Below, piece by piece: positions 1-5,731 of a stretch of DNA of 10,062 nucleotides (within the stretch, counting starts at the first letter, position 1; each line of letters opens with the position of its first letter). Origin of the DNA: Bulleidia sp. (GTDB taxonomy: Bacteria > Bacillota_I > Bacilli_A > Erysipelotrichales > Erysipelotrichaceae). Both the position numbers and the translations under genes were made by a program. The notes beneath the pieces are model-generated. The model made no database searches, was not told where the DNA came from, and worked only from the letters and a program-made list of their open reading frames with translations. Location of the stretch: the NCBI GenBank assembly GCA_016293365.1, contig JAEDEK010000068.1, forward strand, positions 1 to 10,062, written 5' to 3'.

Positions 1-54
1 AGGCGGTTCCTCCCACATGCAAGCATGAGGGTTTCCCCGCCGAGAATTTTATGA
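1..54 (+). CDS. Possible 3' end of an upstream gene (17 codons visible)
   Basis: The frame starting at base 1 is open for 17 codons and ends at TGA 52-54, overlapping the next gene's ATG (51-53) as ATGA. Three other gene junctions in this window use exactly this overlap, which is the main reason to suspect a coding tail here. The visible peptide (ending SPPRIL) is too short to recognise. The same stretch can also fold: GGCGG at 2-6 can pair with CCGCC at 37-41 around an inner CATG/CATG hairpin at 16-27. A structured leader is therefore the competing reading. The frame of the downstream gene is itself open to the window edge. Confidence 0.3.
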   Translation, partial: RRFLPHASMRVSPPRIL

Positions 55-1238
55 CAGATCTGCTTGTGAAAACCTTTATCCATAATCCAGATCGGATTGA
101 TGATGAAACTGTACGGTTTCAGTATGGACTTCTTTCCAGTATCACCGGAATCGTCTGTAATGTGATTCTGTTTTTATTGAAACTGACCGCCGGATTCATC
201 ATGAATTCCGTCACGGTCATCTCGGATGGATTCAATAATCTGTCCGACTGCATGTCGTGTCTGATTACGATGCTGGGCTATCGTCTTGCATCAAAGCCTG
301 CCGACAGCAAACATCCGTTCGGACATGGAAGATACGAATATCTGGTATCCTTTCTTGTTGCGGCGATGATTCTTGTTGTGACATTCCAGCTGTTTATGGA
401 AAGCATCAACAAGATCATTCATCCTGAGCCGATTCATTTTGATCTGCTGATGTTCTGTCTGCTTGCTGCATCCGTTCTTGTCAAGATCTGGATGTCAATG
501 TTCAATCAGAAACTTGGTACAAAGCTCAATAACCTTGTCATGCTGACAACAGCGCAGGATTCCAGAAATGATGTGCTTGTCACAGGTATGACTCTTGTGG
601 CTATGATTCTTGCAGCATTTGTTCCACAGATCCCGTTTGATGGCATCTTCGGTGTTGTTCTTGCGGTACTGTTATGTAAGGCTGCCATCGAAATGGTCAA
701 GGATATTCTCGATCGTCTTCTTGGTGCACCGGCGGATGCAAAGCTGACACATGATATCCGTGAAGAAATTCTTTCCTTTCCGGAAATCATCGGTGTACAT
801 GACATGATTATCCACGATTATGGCCCTGGATGTCAGATCGGTTCCGCGCATGCGGAAGTGGATGTACATATGGGATTCCTTGAGGCACATGATATCATCG
901 ACTGCTGTGAGAAACAGATTCAGCAGAAACATCATGTGATGATGACACTGCATCTTGATCCTGTGGATTATTCCAATCCACTTATCAATACATATAGAAC
1001 AGATGTCACTGCGGCATTGCGCCAGCTGAACTGTGGGCTGTCCATGCATGATTTCAGAGCTGTCATAGGACCGACACATACCAATCTGGTGTTTGATATT
1101 CTGATTCCTTTTTCCTGCCCGTTACAGGAAGAGAAAATCCGTGAAGCGATTGAAACCTATATGGCAGAGATTCATCCGGATGTGACATTCTTTACGGTAA
1201 TTACATTTGACCACAGTTATGTGGAGGGACAGGCATGA
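51..1238 (+). CDS. Cation diffusion facilitator, predicted Mn(II) exporter (MntE/MneP-like)
   Basis: A 395-residue inner-membrane metal/proton antiporter of the CDF family. Six hydrophobic segments lie between about residues 27 and 215. The TM2 metal-site motif is DGFNNLSD (59-66), giving N62 and D66. HPFGHGR (88-94) is the conserved loop after TM2. TM5 carries DSRND (170-174), giving D170 and D174. An Asn-Asp/Asp-Asp A-site, instead of the Asp-Asp/His-Asp site of zinc exporters, is associated with Mn-type CDFs such as streptococcal MntE; manganese export is therefore an inference. The cytoplasmic part (about 215-395) is long and looks like two successive domains, the first from about VHD (249) and the second from MHD (about 334). 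ATG 51 gives the usual family N-terminus, but only a weak GAG (42-44) precedes it. The frame is open upstream to the window edge, so an earlier start cannot be excluded. The gene overlaps the next one by ATGA. Confidence 0.9.
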   Translation: MTDLLVKTFIHNPDRIDDETVRFQYGLLSSITGIVCNVILFLLKLTAGFIMNSVTVISDGFNNLSDCMSCLITMLGYRLASKPADSKHPFGHGRYEYLVSFLVAAMILVVTFQLFMESINKIIHPEPIHFDLLMFCLLAASVLVKIWMSMFNQKLGTKLNNLVMLTTAQDSRNDVLVTGMTLVAMILAAFVPQIPFDGIFGVVLAVLLCKAAIEMVKDILDRLLGAPADAKLTHDIREEILSFPEIIGVHDMIIHDYGPGCQIGSAHAEVDVHMGFLEAHDIIDCCEKQIQQKHHVMMTLHLDPVDYSNPLINTYRTDVTAALRQLNCGLSMHDFRAVIGPTHTNLVFDILIPFSCPLQEEKIREAIETYMAEIHPDVTFFTVITFDHSYVEGQA

Positions 1239-2143
1239 ACAGAATGAAATCCAATCTGATGCTGTTATTGTGCGCTACAATCTGGGGTTCTGCCTTTGTG
1301 GCACAGTCATCCGGTATGGAACATATCGGGCCATGGACTTTCAACGCATGCAGGTCTTTGATTGGAGGATTTACACTGCTTGTACTTATGCCGTTTCTGG
1401 ATAACATCCGACATGTCAGTGTTGAAGAAAAAAGATCCATGGATCGTAAGACACTGTTGACCGGAGGGATCGCCTGTGGAATTGCCTTATGTGCTGCTTC
1501 TATTTTTCAGCAGACAGGTATTCAGTATACGACTGTAGGCAAGGCAGGTTTTCTGACAGCCCTGTATACGATAGCCGTGCCGGTACTTGGGATGTGTATC
1601 GGCAGGAAGACAAGACCTCTTGTATGGATCTGTGTCGGTATTTCCGTTGTCGGATTCTATTTTCTTTCCATGGCAGAGTCGTTATCCTTATCCTATGGAG
1701 ATGGGCTTGTTCTGGCAGGTTCACTTCTGTTTGCGGTACATATTCTGATTATTGATCATTTTTCACCGAAAACAGATGGTGTCAGGCTGTCCTGTATTCA
1801 GTTTTTTACAGCAGGGGAGATCAGTCTTGTACCGATGTTTCTGTTTGAAAATCCATCTTTTTCAGCCGTTTTATCTGCAGCAGGCCCGATCCTGTATGCA
1901 GGTGTGCTTTCCAGTGGGGCTGGCTATACACTGCAGATTGTCGGGCAGAAGGGTGCTGATCCGGCAGTGGCATCTTTGATCCTGTCCCTTGAGTCTGTCT
2001 TTTCCGCAGTCTTTGGTTTCCTGTTGCTCCATCAGGTATTAAGTGTCAAGGAACTGGCGGGATGTGCTCTGATTTTTGGAGCGATCATTCTTTCGCAGCT
2101 GCCGGAAAAACAGAAAGAAGAATCTGCTGTTATAGAGTCATGA
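1235..2143 (+). CDS. EamA/DMT-family transporter (drug/metabolite transporter)
   Basis: A 302-residue, very hydrophobic protein with the two-repeat, ten-helix layout of EamA (DMT superfamily) carriers. Repeat 1 covers about residues 8-143 and opens with the family signature ATIWGSAFVAQ (14-24). Repeat 2 covers about 157-288, with the signature ASLILSLESVFSAVFG near 246-261. Such proteins export or import small metabolites across the cytoplasmic membrane; the substrate cannot be told from sequence. The start is supported by GGAGGG at 1223-1228, six bases before ATG 1235. The ATG shares bases with the stop of the CDF gene (ATGA), so translational coupling is likely. A second ATG at 1244 is less well placed. 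The charged C-terminal tail (EKQKEE) is probably cytosolic. The gene ends inside its own terminator hairpin. Confidence 0.9.
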   Translation: MNRMKSNLMLLLCATIWGSAFVAQSSGMEHIGPWTFNACRSLIGGFTLLVLMPFLDNIRHVSVEEKRSMDRKTLLTGGIACGIALCAASIFQQTGIQYTTVGKAGFLTALYTIAVPVLGMCIGRKTRPLVWICVGISVVGFYFLSMAESLSLSYGDGLVLAGSLLFAVHILIIDHFSPKTDGVRLSCIQFFTAGEISLVPMFLFENPSFSAVLSAAGPILYAGVLSSGAGYTLQIVGQKGADPAVASLILSLESVFSAVFGFLLLHQVLSVKELAGCALIFGAIILSQLPEKQKEESAVIES

Positions 2144-2163
2144 TGATTTCGTGGCTCTTTTTT
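2134..2163 (+). terminator. Intrinsic terminator of the CDF/EamA operon, overlapping the stop codon
   Basis: AGAGTCA (2134-2140) pairs with TGGCTCT (2152-2158): seven pairs, one of them T-G, with an 11-base loop. It runs straight into six T residues (2158-2163). The left arm lies in the last codons of the EamA gene and the stop TGA (2141-2143) is in the loop. The stem is modest, but position and T-run fit. An alternative pairing of GCTCTTT (2154-2160 region) with AAAGAGC just downstream could compete with it. Confidence 0.65.
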
Positions 2164-2201
2164 GGTAAAGAGCGGGCTTTTACAAATTGTAATCTGATCA
2201 T

Positions 2202-2238
2202 ACTGAAAAAGAAAAACCTGAACCAGAATGGTTCAGGT
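2202..2238 (-). terminator. htpG: Intrinsic terminator of htpG
   Basis: A perfect 10-bp inverted repeat, ACCTGAACCA (2216-2225) and TGGTTCAGGT (2229-2238), with a 3-base loop. On the minus strand it is followed by a T-rich tract (complement of 2206-2216, interrupted by one C). It begins about ten bases after the htpG stop codon. This is a classic Rho-independent terminator. It lies tail-to-tail with the terminator of the EamA operon, so the two converging units are separated. Confidence 0.92.
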
Positions 2239-2247
2239 GAGGTGTGA

Positions 2248-4146
2248 TCAGGCTTTGACAAGCAGTTCAGCAATCTTTCTTGCATAGGCAGCCGGATCTT
2301 CAATCGGTAAGCCCTGGATCAGCATTGCCTGGTTGAACAGAACATCTGCATAATCCTTTAACAGATCCGGATTTTCACTGTAGACAGACTGAAGTTTGGC
2401 AAAGATCGGATGGTTGGCATTGATTTCCAGAATCTTGGATGCCTTAGGTCCGCGGCCGTTGCTTAATGGATCATTTGCCAGGTACTTTTCCATTTCAAGG
2501 GAAACACCTTCCGCAGCAGAAATGCATACAGGGTCATTGTCACTCAGACGGGAAGAGATTCGTACTTCAGATACTTTATCTCCAAGATCTGTCTTGATGG
2601 CTTCCAGCATGTCCTTGTTTGCTTCTGCCTTTTCTTCTCTGTTTTTCTTTTCGTCATCGCTTTCCAGATCCAGATTTCCTGCAGAGATGGACTGGAACTG
2701 CTTTTCAGCGTATGTATTGATCATGCCTGTGACGAATTCATCACGTTCATCCAGGAAGTAGAGAACTTCGATATCCTTTTCTCTGAGTTTTTCCATAACA
2801 GGCTTGCGTTCGATTTCCTCAACGGATTTACCGACTGCATAGTAGATTGCCTTCTGATCCTTGCCCATACGTTCCACATATTCTTTCAGTGTGACGTATT
2901 TACCTTCTTTGGAGGATTTGAACAGCAGGAAGTCCTGCAGTTTTTCCTTGTTGGCACCATAGTTGTTGTATACTCCGAACTTGAGATCCCATGCGAAATT
3001 TTCGAAGAACTTCTCATAGTTTTCTCTGTCGTTTTTCAGCATATCTTCCAGTGTGGAGTGGATCTTCTTTTCAATGGATCTGGATAACAGCTGAACCTGT
3101 CTGTTCTGCTGCAGGATTTCTCTGGAGATGTTCAATGACAGGTCATCACAGTCAATGACGCCCTGAACAAATCTGTAATAGTCAGGCACGAGGTCCTTGA
3201 CGTTATCCATGATGAAGACATTGTGGGAATACAGCTGGATACCCTGTCTGTAATCAGAAGAGTAGAAGTTGTATGGTGTTCGGGAAGGGATGTACAGAAG
3301 GGCAGTATAGGAAATGTTACCTTCTACATTATAGTGAATGACTTTCTGTGGATCTTCCCAGTCATTGAACTTGGACTTGTAGAATTCGTTGTATTCTTCT
3401 TCTTTGATATCAGACTTCTTTTTCTTCCATAATGGAATCATGGAATTCAGTGTTTCAACTTCTTCTGTATCGATTGTCTTGTTTTCATCCGTTGGGTCCG
3501 GGATATGTTTTGTAACAGACATTTCAATCGGATAACGGACATAGTCGCTGTACTTGCGGATCAGATCTCTGATCTTATATTCTTCCAGATAATCGCTGTA
3601 GTGGATATCATCTGTATCATCTTTCAGATCCAGAGTGATACGTGTACCGACTTCCGGTTTATCGATCTCGGAAATCACATATCCATCTTCACCGGAAGAT
3701 GTCCAGCTGTGAGCTGTGTTATCCTTAACGGAACGTGTTTCCACAAGAATTCTTCTTGCGACCATGAAGGCGGAATAGAAACCGACACCAAACTGGCCGA
3801 TGATATCTGTGTTGTCATTTGCCTTTTCCAGCTGTTCTCTGAATTCAGCAGAACCGGATCTGGCGATTGTACCAAGATTGTTTTCCAGCTCTTCTTCTGT
3901 CATACCGACACCATTGTCTTCAATGACAAGCTGGCGTGTGTCTGCGTGACGTTCGATTGTGATCTTCAGAGTATCTCTGGAAATCTTCTCACTGCCTTCT
4001 GTTAAGGAAAGGTAGTATCTTTTATCCAACGCATCAGATGCATTGGAAATAATTTCACGCAGGAAGATTTCCTGATTTGTGTAAATCGAATTGATCATCA
4101 GATCCAGAAGTCTTCTGGATTCTGCCTTAAACTGTTTTTTTGCCAT
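2248..4146 (-). CDS. htpG: Molecular chaperone HtpG (bacterial Hsp90)
   Basis: A 632-residue cytosolic ATP-dependent chaperone that works as a homodimer in folding and stabilising client proteins under stress. The N-terminal GHKL ATPase domain shows FLREIISNASDAL (28-40) with catalytic E31 and Mg/ATP-binding N35, DNGVGM (77-82), the lid region GTIARSGSAEF (92-102), GQFGVGFYS (117-125) and GTRITL (167-172). The middle domain carries NISREILQQN (339-348), with R342 as the gamma-phosphate-sensing arginine equivalent. The rest is middle domain and C-terminal dimerisation domain, without a eukaryotic MEEVD tail, as usual in bacteria. The frame extends 21 bases upstream to an ATG at 4167. I chose ATG 4146 because GGAGG (4155-4159) lies eight bases before it and MAKKQFKAESRRLL is the usual HtpG start. 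Transcribed alone, away from the neighbouring genes. The promoter region carries two CIRCE operators. Confidence 0.97.
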   Translation of the reverse strand: MAKKQFKAESRRLLDLMINSIYTNQEIFLREIISNASDALDKRYYLSLTEGSEKISRDTLKITIERHADTRQLVIEDNGVGMTEEELENNLGTIARSGSAEFREQLEKANDNTDIIGQFGVGFYSAFMVARRILVETRSVKDNTAHSWTSSGEDGYVISEIDKPEVGTRITLDLKDDTDDIHYSDYLEEYKIRDLIRKYSDYVRYPIEMSVTKHIPDPTDENKTIDTEEVETLNSMIPLWKKKKSDIKEEEYNEFYKSKFNDWEDPQKVIHYNVEGNISYTALLYIPSRTPYNFYSSDYRQGIQLYSHNVFIMDNVKDLVPDYYRFVQGVIDCDDLSLNISREILQQNRQVQLLSRSIEKKIHSTLEDMLKNDRENYEKFFENFAWDLKFGVYNNYGANKEKLQDFLLFKSSKEGKYVTLKEYVERMGKDQKAIYYAVGKSVEEIERKPVMEKLREKDIEVLYFLDERDEFVTGMINTYAEKQFQSISAGNLDLESDDEKKNREEKAEANKDMLEAIKTDLGDKVSEVRISSRLSDNDPVCISAAEGVSLEMEKYLANDPLSNGRGPKASKILEINANHPIFAKLQSVYSENPDLLKDYADVLFNQAMLIQGLPIEDPAAYARKIAELLVKA

Positions 4147-4153
4147 GTGGTAT

Positions 4154-4162
4154 ACCTCCTTT
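4154..4162 (-). promoter_or_regulatory. htpG: Strong ribosome binding site that fixes the htpG start
   Basis: The minus strand reads AAAGGAGGT here, near-perfect complementarity to the 16S rRNA 3' end. There are eight bases between GGAGG and ATG 4146. It rules in ATG 4146 over the upstream in-frame ATG at 4167, which would lie upstream of this site and inside the proximal CIRCE. The first two bases of the site overlap the proximal CIRCE repeat. Confidence 0.9.
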
Positions 4163-4187
4163 AGCACTCGTTATATCTAACTGCTAA
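4161..4187 (-). promoter_or_regulatory. CIRCE operator, promoter-proximal copy (HrcA site)
   Basis: On the plus strand the site reads TTAGCACTC, nine bases, then AACTGCTAA. The CIRCE consensus is TTAGCACTC-N9-GAGTGCTAA, so one arm is perfect and the other matches at 7 of 9 positions. CIRCE is the binding site of the heat-shock repressor HrcA. This copy spans the predicted transcription start (about 4184) and the 5' leader, so the element would also be present in the mRNA just before the ribosome binding site. Confidence 0.9.
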
Positions 4188-4190
4188 ACT

Positions 4191-4219
4191 ATATTAGCAC
4201 TCTCGATCTTTGAGTGCAA
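4191..4219 (-). promoter_or_regulatory. htpG: Sigma-A-type promoter of htpG
   Basis: On the minus strand: -35 TTGCAC (complement of 4214-4219), a 17-bp spacer, and -10 TAATAT (complement of 4191-4196). The predicted transcription start is near 4184, giving a leader of about 38 bases. The promoter is almost entirely covered by the distal CIRCE, and the start by the proximal one. This arrangement predicts repression by HrcA and induction by heat or protein-folding stress. Confidence 0.85.
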
Positions 4220-4220
4220 G
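4194..4220 (-). promoter_or_regulatory. CIRCE operator, promoter-distal copy (HrcA site)
   Basis: On the plus strand the site reads TTAGCACTC, nine bases, then GAGTGCAAG. One arm is perfect and the other matches the consensus GAGTGCTAA at 7 of 9. It covers the region from the -35 box into the -10 box of the htpG promoter. Its start lies 33 bp from the start of the proximal copy, close to three helical turns, so two HrcA dimers could sit on the same DNA face. The deviations from consensus in the imperfect arm coincide with the -35 hexamer TTGCAC. Confidence 0.9.
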
Positions 4221-4222
4221 AA

Positions 4223-4277
4223 ATATCATGAAAAATGACGGACACATATCCGAAAATGTCATTGGATGACATGATAT
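4223..4277. repeat. Nested imperfect palindrome between htpG and the fumarase operon
   Basis: Outer arms ATATCATG (4223-4230) and CATGATAT (4270-4277), middle arms AATGAC (4234-4239) and GTCATT (4258-4263), and inner arms CGGA (4239-4242) and TCCG (4249-4252) are nested around one centre. The middle and inner arms share base 4239, so they are alternatives at that point. GTCAT (4258-4262) can also pair with ATGAC (4266-4270). No T-run follows, so it is not an obvious terminator. It sits three bases beyond the distal CIRCE, and neither flanking promoter would transcribe it. It could be a protein-binding site; its role is unknown. Confidence 0.45.
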
Positions 4278-4316
4278 GAATGTGAAATGCAGCTGTTATG
4301 CGCTCAAGGGACAGTT

Positions 4317-4348
4317 TTTTGTATCAGCAATACAAAACGATGATACAA
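4317..4348. promoter_or_regulatory. Candidate operator: dyad spanning the fumarase promoter
   Basis: A perfect 8-bp inverted repeat, TTGTATCA (4319-4326) and TGATACAA (4341-4348), is separated by 14 bases. Its left arm lies on the -35 region and its right arm on the extended -10. A second perfect dyad, TTTTGTAT (4317-4324) and ATACAAAA (4330-4337), shares the left arm. There are thus three TTGTAT-type half-sites in 32 bp. A repressor bound here would block RNA polymerase. I cannot assign it to a known regulator: it matches neither the CcpA cre nor the Rex consensus well. Confidence 0.5.
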
Positions 4349-4356
4349 TCTTTTTA
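4319..4356 (+). promoter_or_regulatory. Extended -10 promoter of the fumarase operon
   Basis: TGATACAAT at 4341-4349 is an extended -10 element (TG-N-TACAAT), with hexamer 4344-4349. A weak -35, TTGTAT (4319-4324), lies 19 bp upstream; the extended -10 could compensate for this poor spacing. The standard offset puts the transcription start at about 4356, which is the A of the fumarase alpha ATG. The start position is inferred from spacing and has not been measured. Confidence 0.65.
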
Positions 4357-5204
4357 TGAAAAAGATCGAAGTGGAAAGAATCGCACAGAGCATTGAAAGA
4401 ATCTGTGGACAGATTGCATGTGTTTATGATCCGGATATTCTCACTGCAATCTGCAAAGGAAAAGAGAAGGAAATATCCCCGCGCAGTATTGCGGCTATGG
4501 ACACGCTTGTACAGAATGCACAGATTGCAGTGGAAGAAAGAATCCCGATCTGTCAGGATACAGGGCTGGCCATTGTATATCTGAAAATCGGTCAGGAAGT
4601 TGTCCTGACAGGTGGCAGTCTGTATGAAGCTGTCAACCGCGGTGTACGCAATGGCTATCTTGGTCATTATCTGCGTGCATCTTCAGTGGATGATCCTATT
4701 TATGAAAGAAAAAATACAAAGGACAATACACCAGCCATCATCTATACGGATATCGTGGACGGAGATACGGTAGAAGTATCTGTCATGGCAAAGGGTTTCG
4801 GTTCTGAAAACAAGAGTGCTTTGAAGATGCTGACACCGGCAGATGGGGAGCATGGTGTCATTGACTTTGTATGTGATACCGTTGCCAAGGCAGGACCGAA
4901 TGCATGTCCACCATTTGTGATCGGTGTCGGTGTGGGAGGTACATTTGACTCCTGTGCTGTCATGGCAAAAAAGGCACTGTTAAGACCTGTGTCTGTTTCC
5001 AATGCAGATGAAAGATATGCGGATCTGGAAAACAGACTGCTGGATAAGATCAATGCGATGCATATTGGGCCAATGGGATTTCATGGGAATACCACAGCCT
5101 TGAAGGTACAGGTGGAATATGCCCCGACCCATATTGCCGGATTACCCGTTGCGGTCAATATGTGCTGTCATGTATGCCGACATGGAAGTGAGGTGATTGA
5201 ATGA
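4356..5204 (+). CDS. Class I fumarate hydratase, alpha subunit (FumA N-terminal/TtdA family)
   Basis: A 282-residue subunit of the [4Fe-4S] hydro-lyase that interconverts fumarate and L-malate in the cytosol. It corresponds to the N-terminal domain of single-chain class I fumarases. Likely cluster ligands are C66 in PICQDTG (64-70), C184 in NACPPF (182-187), and C271 in the segment NMCCHVCRH (268-276). GVGVGGTFD (190-198) and IGPMGFHGNTTA (237-248) are further family motifs. Two-subunit L-tartrate dehydratases are homologous, so substrate is not fixed by sequence; adjacent malic enzyme favours fumarate/malate. ATG 4356 gives the normal family N-terminus, yet no Shine-Dalgarno sequence precedes it: the bases before it are ACAATCTTTTT. 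With a promoter predicted to start at this ATG, the mRNA may be leaderless. The stop overlaps the beta-subunit ATG. Confidence 0.93.
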   Translation: MKKIEVERIAQSIERICGQIACVYDPDILTAICKGKEKEISPRSIAAMDTLVQNAQIAVEERIPICQDTGLAIVYLKIGQEVVLTGGSLYEAVNRGVRNGYLGHYLRASSVDDPIYERKNTKDNTPAIIYTDIVDGDTVEVSVMAKGFGSENKSALKMLTPADGEHGVIDFVCDTVAKAGPNACPPFVIGVGVGGTFDSCAVMAKKALLRPVSVSNADERYADLENRLLDKINAMHIGPMGFHGNTTALKVQVEYAPTHIAGLPVAVNMCCHVCRHGSEVIE

Positions 5205-5731
5205 AGCACGTCACATTACCATTACAGAAGGAAGAGATTGAAACACTGCAGGCAGGAGAACCGGTCCTGTTAAGTGGTACGATGTACACCGCAAGAGATG
5301 CAGCCCATAAAAAACTTGTTGAAATGATCGAAAGGGGAGAACAGCTTCCATTTGATTTACAGGGGGCATCCATCTATTATGTCGGACCGACGCCGGCAAG
5401 AGACCATCAGGTCATCGGTTCTGCAGGCCCTACAACTTCATCCCGTATGGATCCATATGTTCCATTGCTTGCGGAAAACGGATTAAAGGGAATGATCGGT
5501 AAGGGCAGAAGAAGTAAAGAAGTCATTGATGCGGTAAGAAAACATCAGATGGTCTATTTTGTATGTACAGGTGGGGCAGGTGCACTGTTATCCCACTGCA
5601 TCACCTCACGACAGGTGATAGCCTTTCCTGAACTGCTTGCGGAAGCAGTTGCACGCATCGAAGTAAAGGATTTCCCATGCTTTGTCGGGCTGGATATCCA
5701 TGGAAATAATATTTATGATATGGAGGATTAA
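5201..5731 (+). CDS. Class I fumarate hydratase, beta subunit (FumA C-terminal/TtdB family)
   Basis: A 176-residue subunit that completes the active site of the two-component class I fumarase. It matches the C-terminal domain of single-chain enzymes. Visible family motifs are SGTMYTARDAAHKK (25-38), GPTPA (62-66), GPTTSSRMD (76-84), which supplies substrate-binding Thr/Arg residues, GKG (100-102), and CTGGAGALL (122-130). The length is normal for a separate beta subunit. Start ATG 5201 overlaps the alpha stop as ATGA and is preceded by GAGGTG (5190-5195), so coupled translation and equal stoichiometry are likely. Its stop TAA shares one base with the malic enzyme ATG. A tartrate dehydratase beta subunit is the alternative reading, less likely given the malic enzyme next door. 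Confidence 0.93.
   Translation: MKHVTLPLQKEEIETLQAGEPVLLSGTMYTARDAAHKKLVEMIERGEQLPFDLQGASIYYVGPTPARDHQVIGSAGPTTSSRMDPYVPLLAENGLKGMIGKGRRSKEVIDAVRKHQMVYFVCTGGAGALLSHCITSRQVIAFPELLAEAVARIEVKDFPCFVGLDIHGNNIYDMED

Noticed and set aside
672..1079. 135-codon minus-strand frame inside the CDF gene
   Set aside because: Shadow of a recognisable transporter frame with no start signals or protein-like features.
3505..4005. 166-codon plus-strand open frame inside htpG
   Set aside because: Antisense to well-conserved HtpG ATPase motifs. The translation is low-complexity-like, rich in Cys, Ile and Phe, and there is no ribosome binding site.
4147..4167. Upstream ATG at 4167 as the htpG start
   Set aside because: It would put the start codon within the proximal CIRCE and upstream of the strong AAAGGAGGT site. 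The extra seven residues are not typical of HtpG.
4293..4320. Terminator ending in the T-run 4315-4320
   Set aside because: Only a four-base stem (CTGT with ACAG) precedes the T-run, and no plus-strand gene upstream needs it. The T-run is better read as part of the promoter/operator region.
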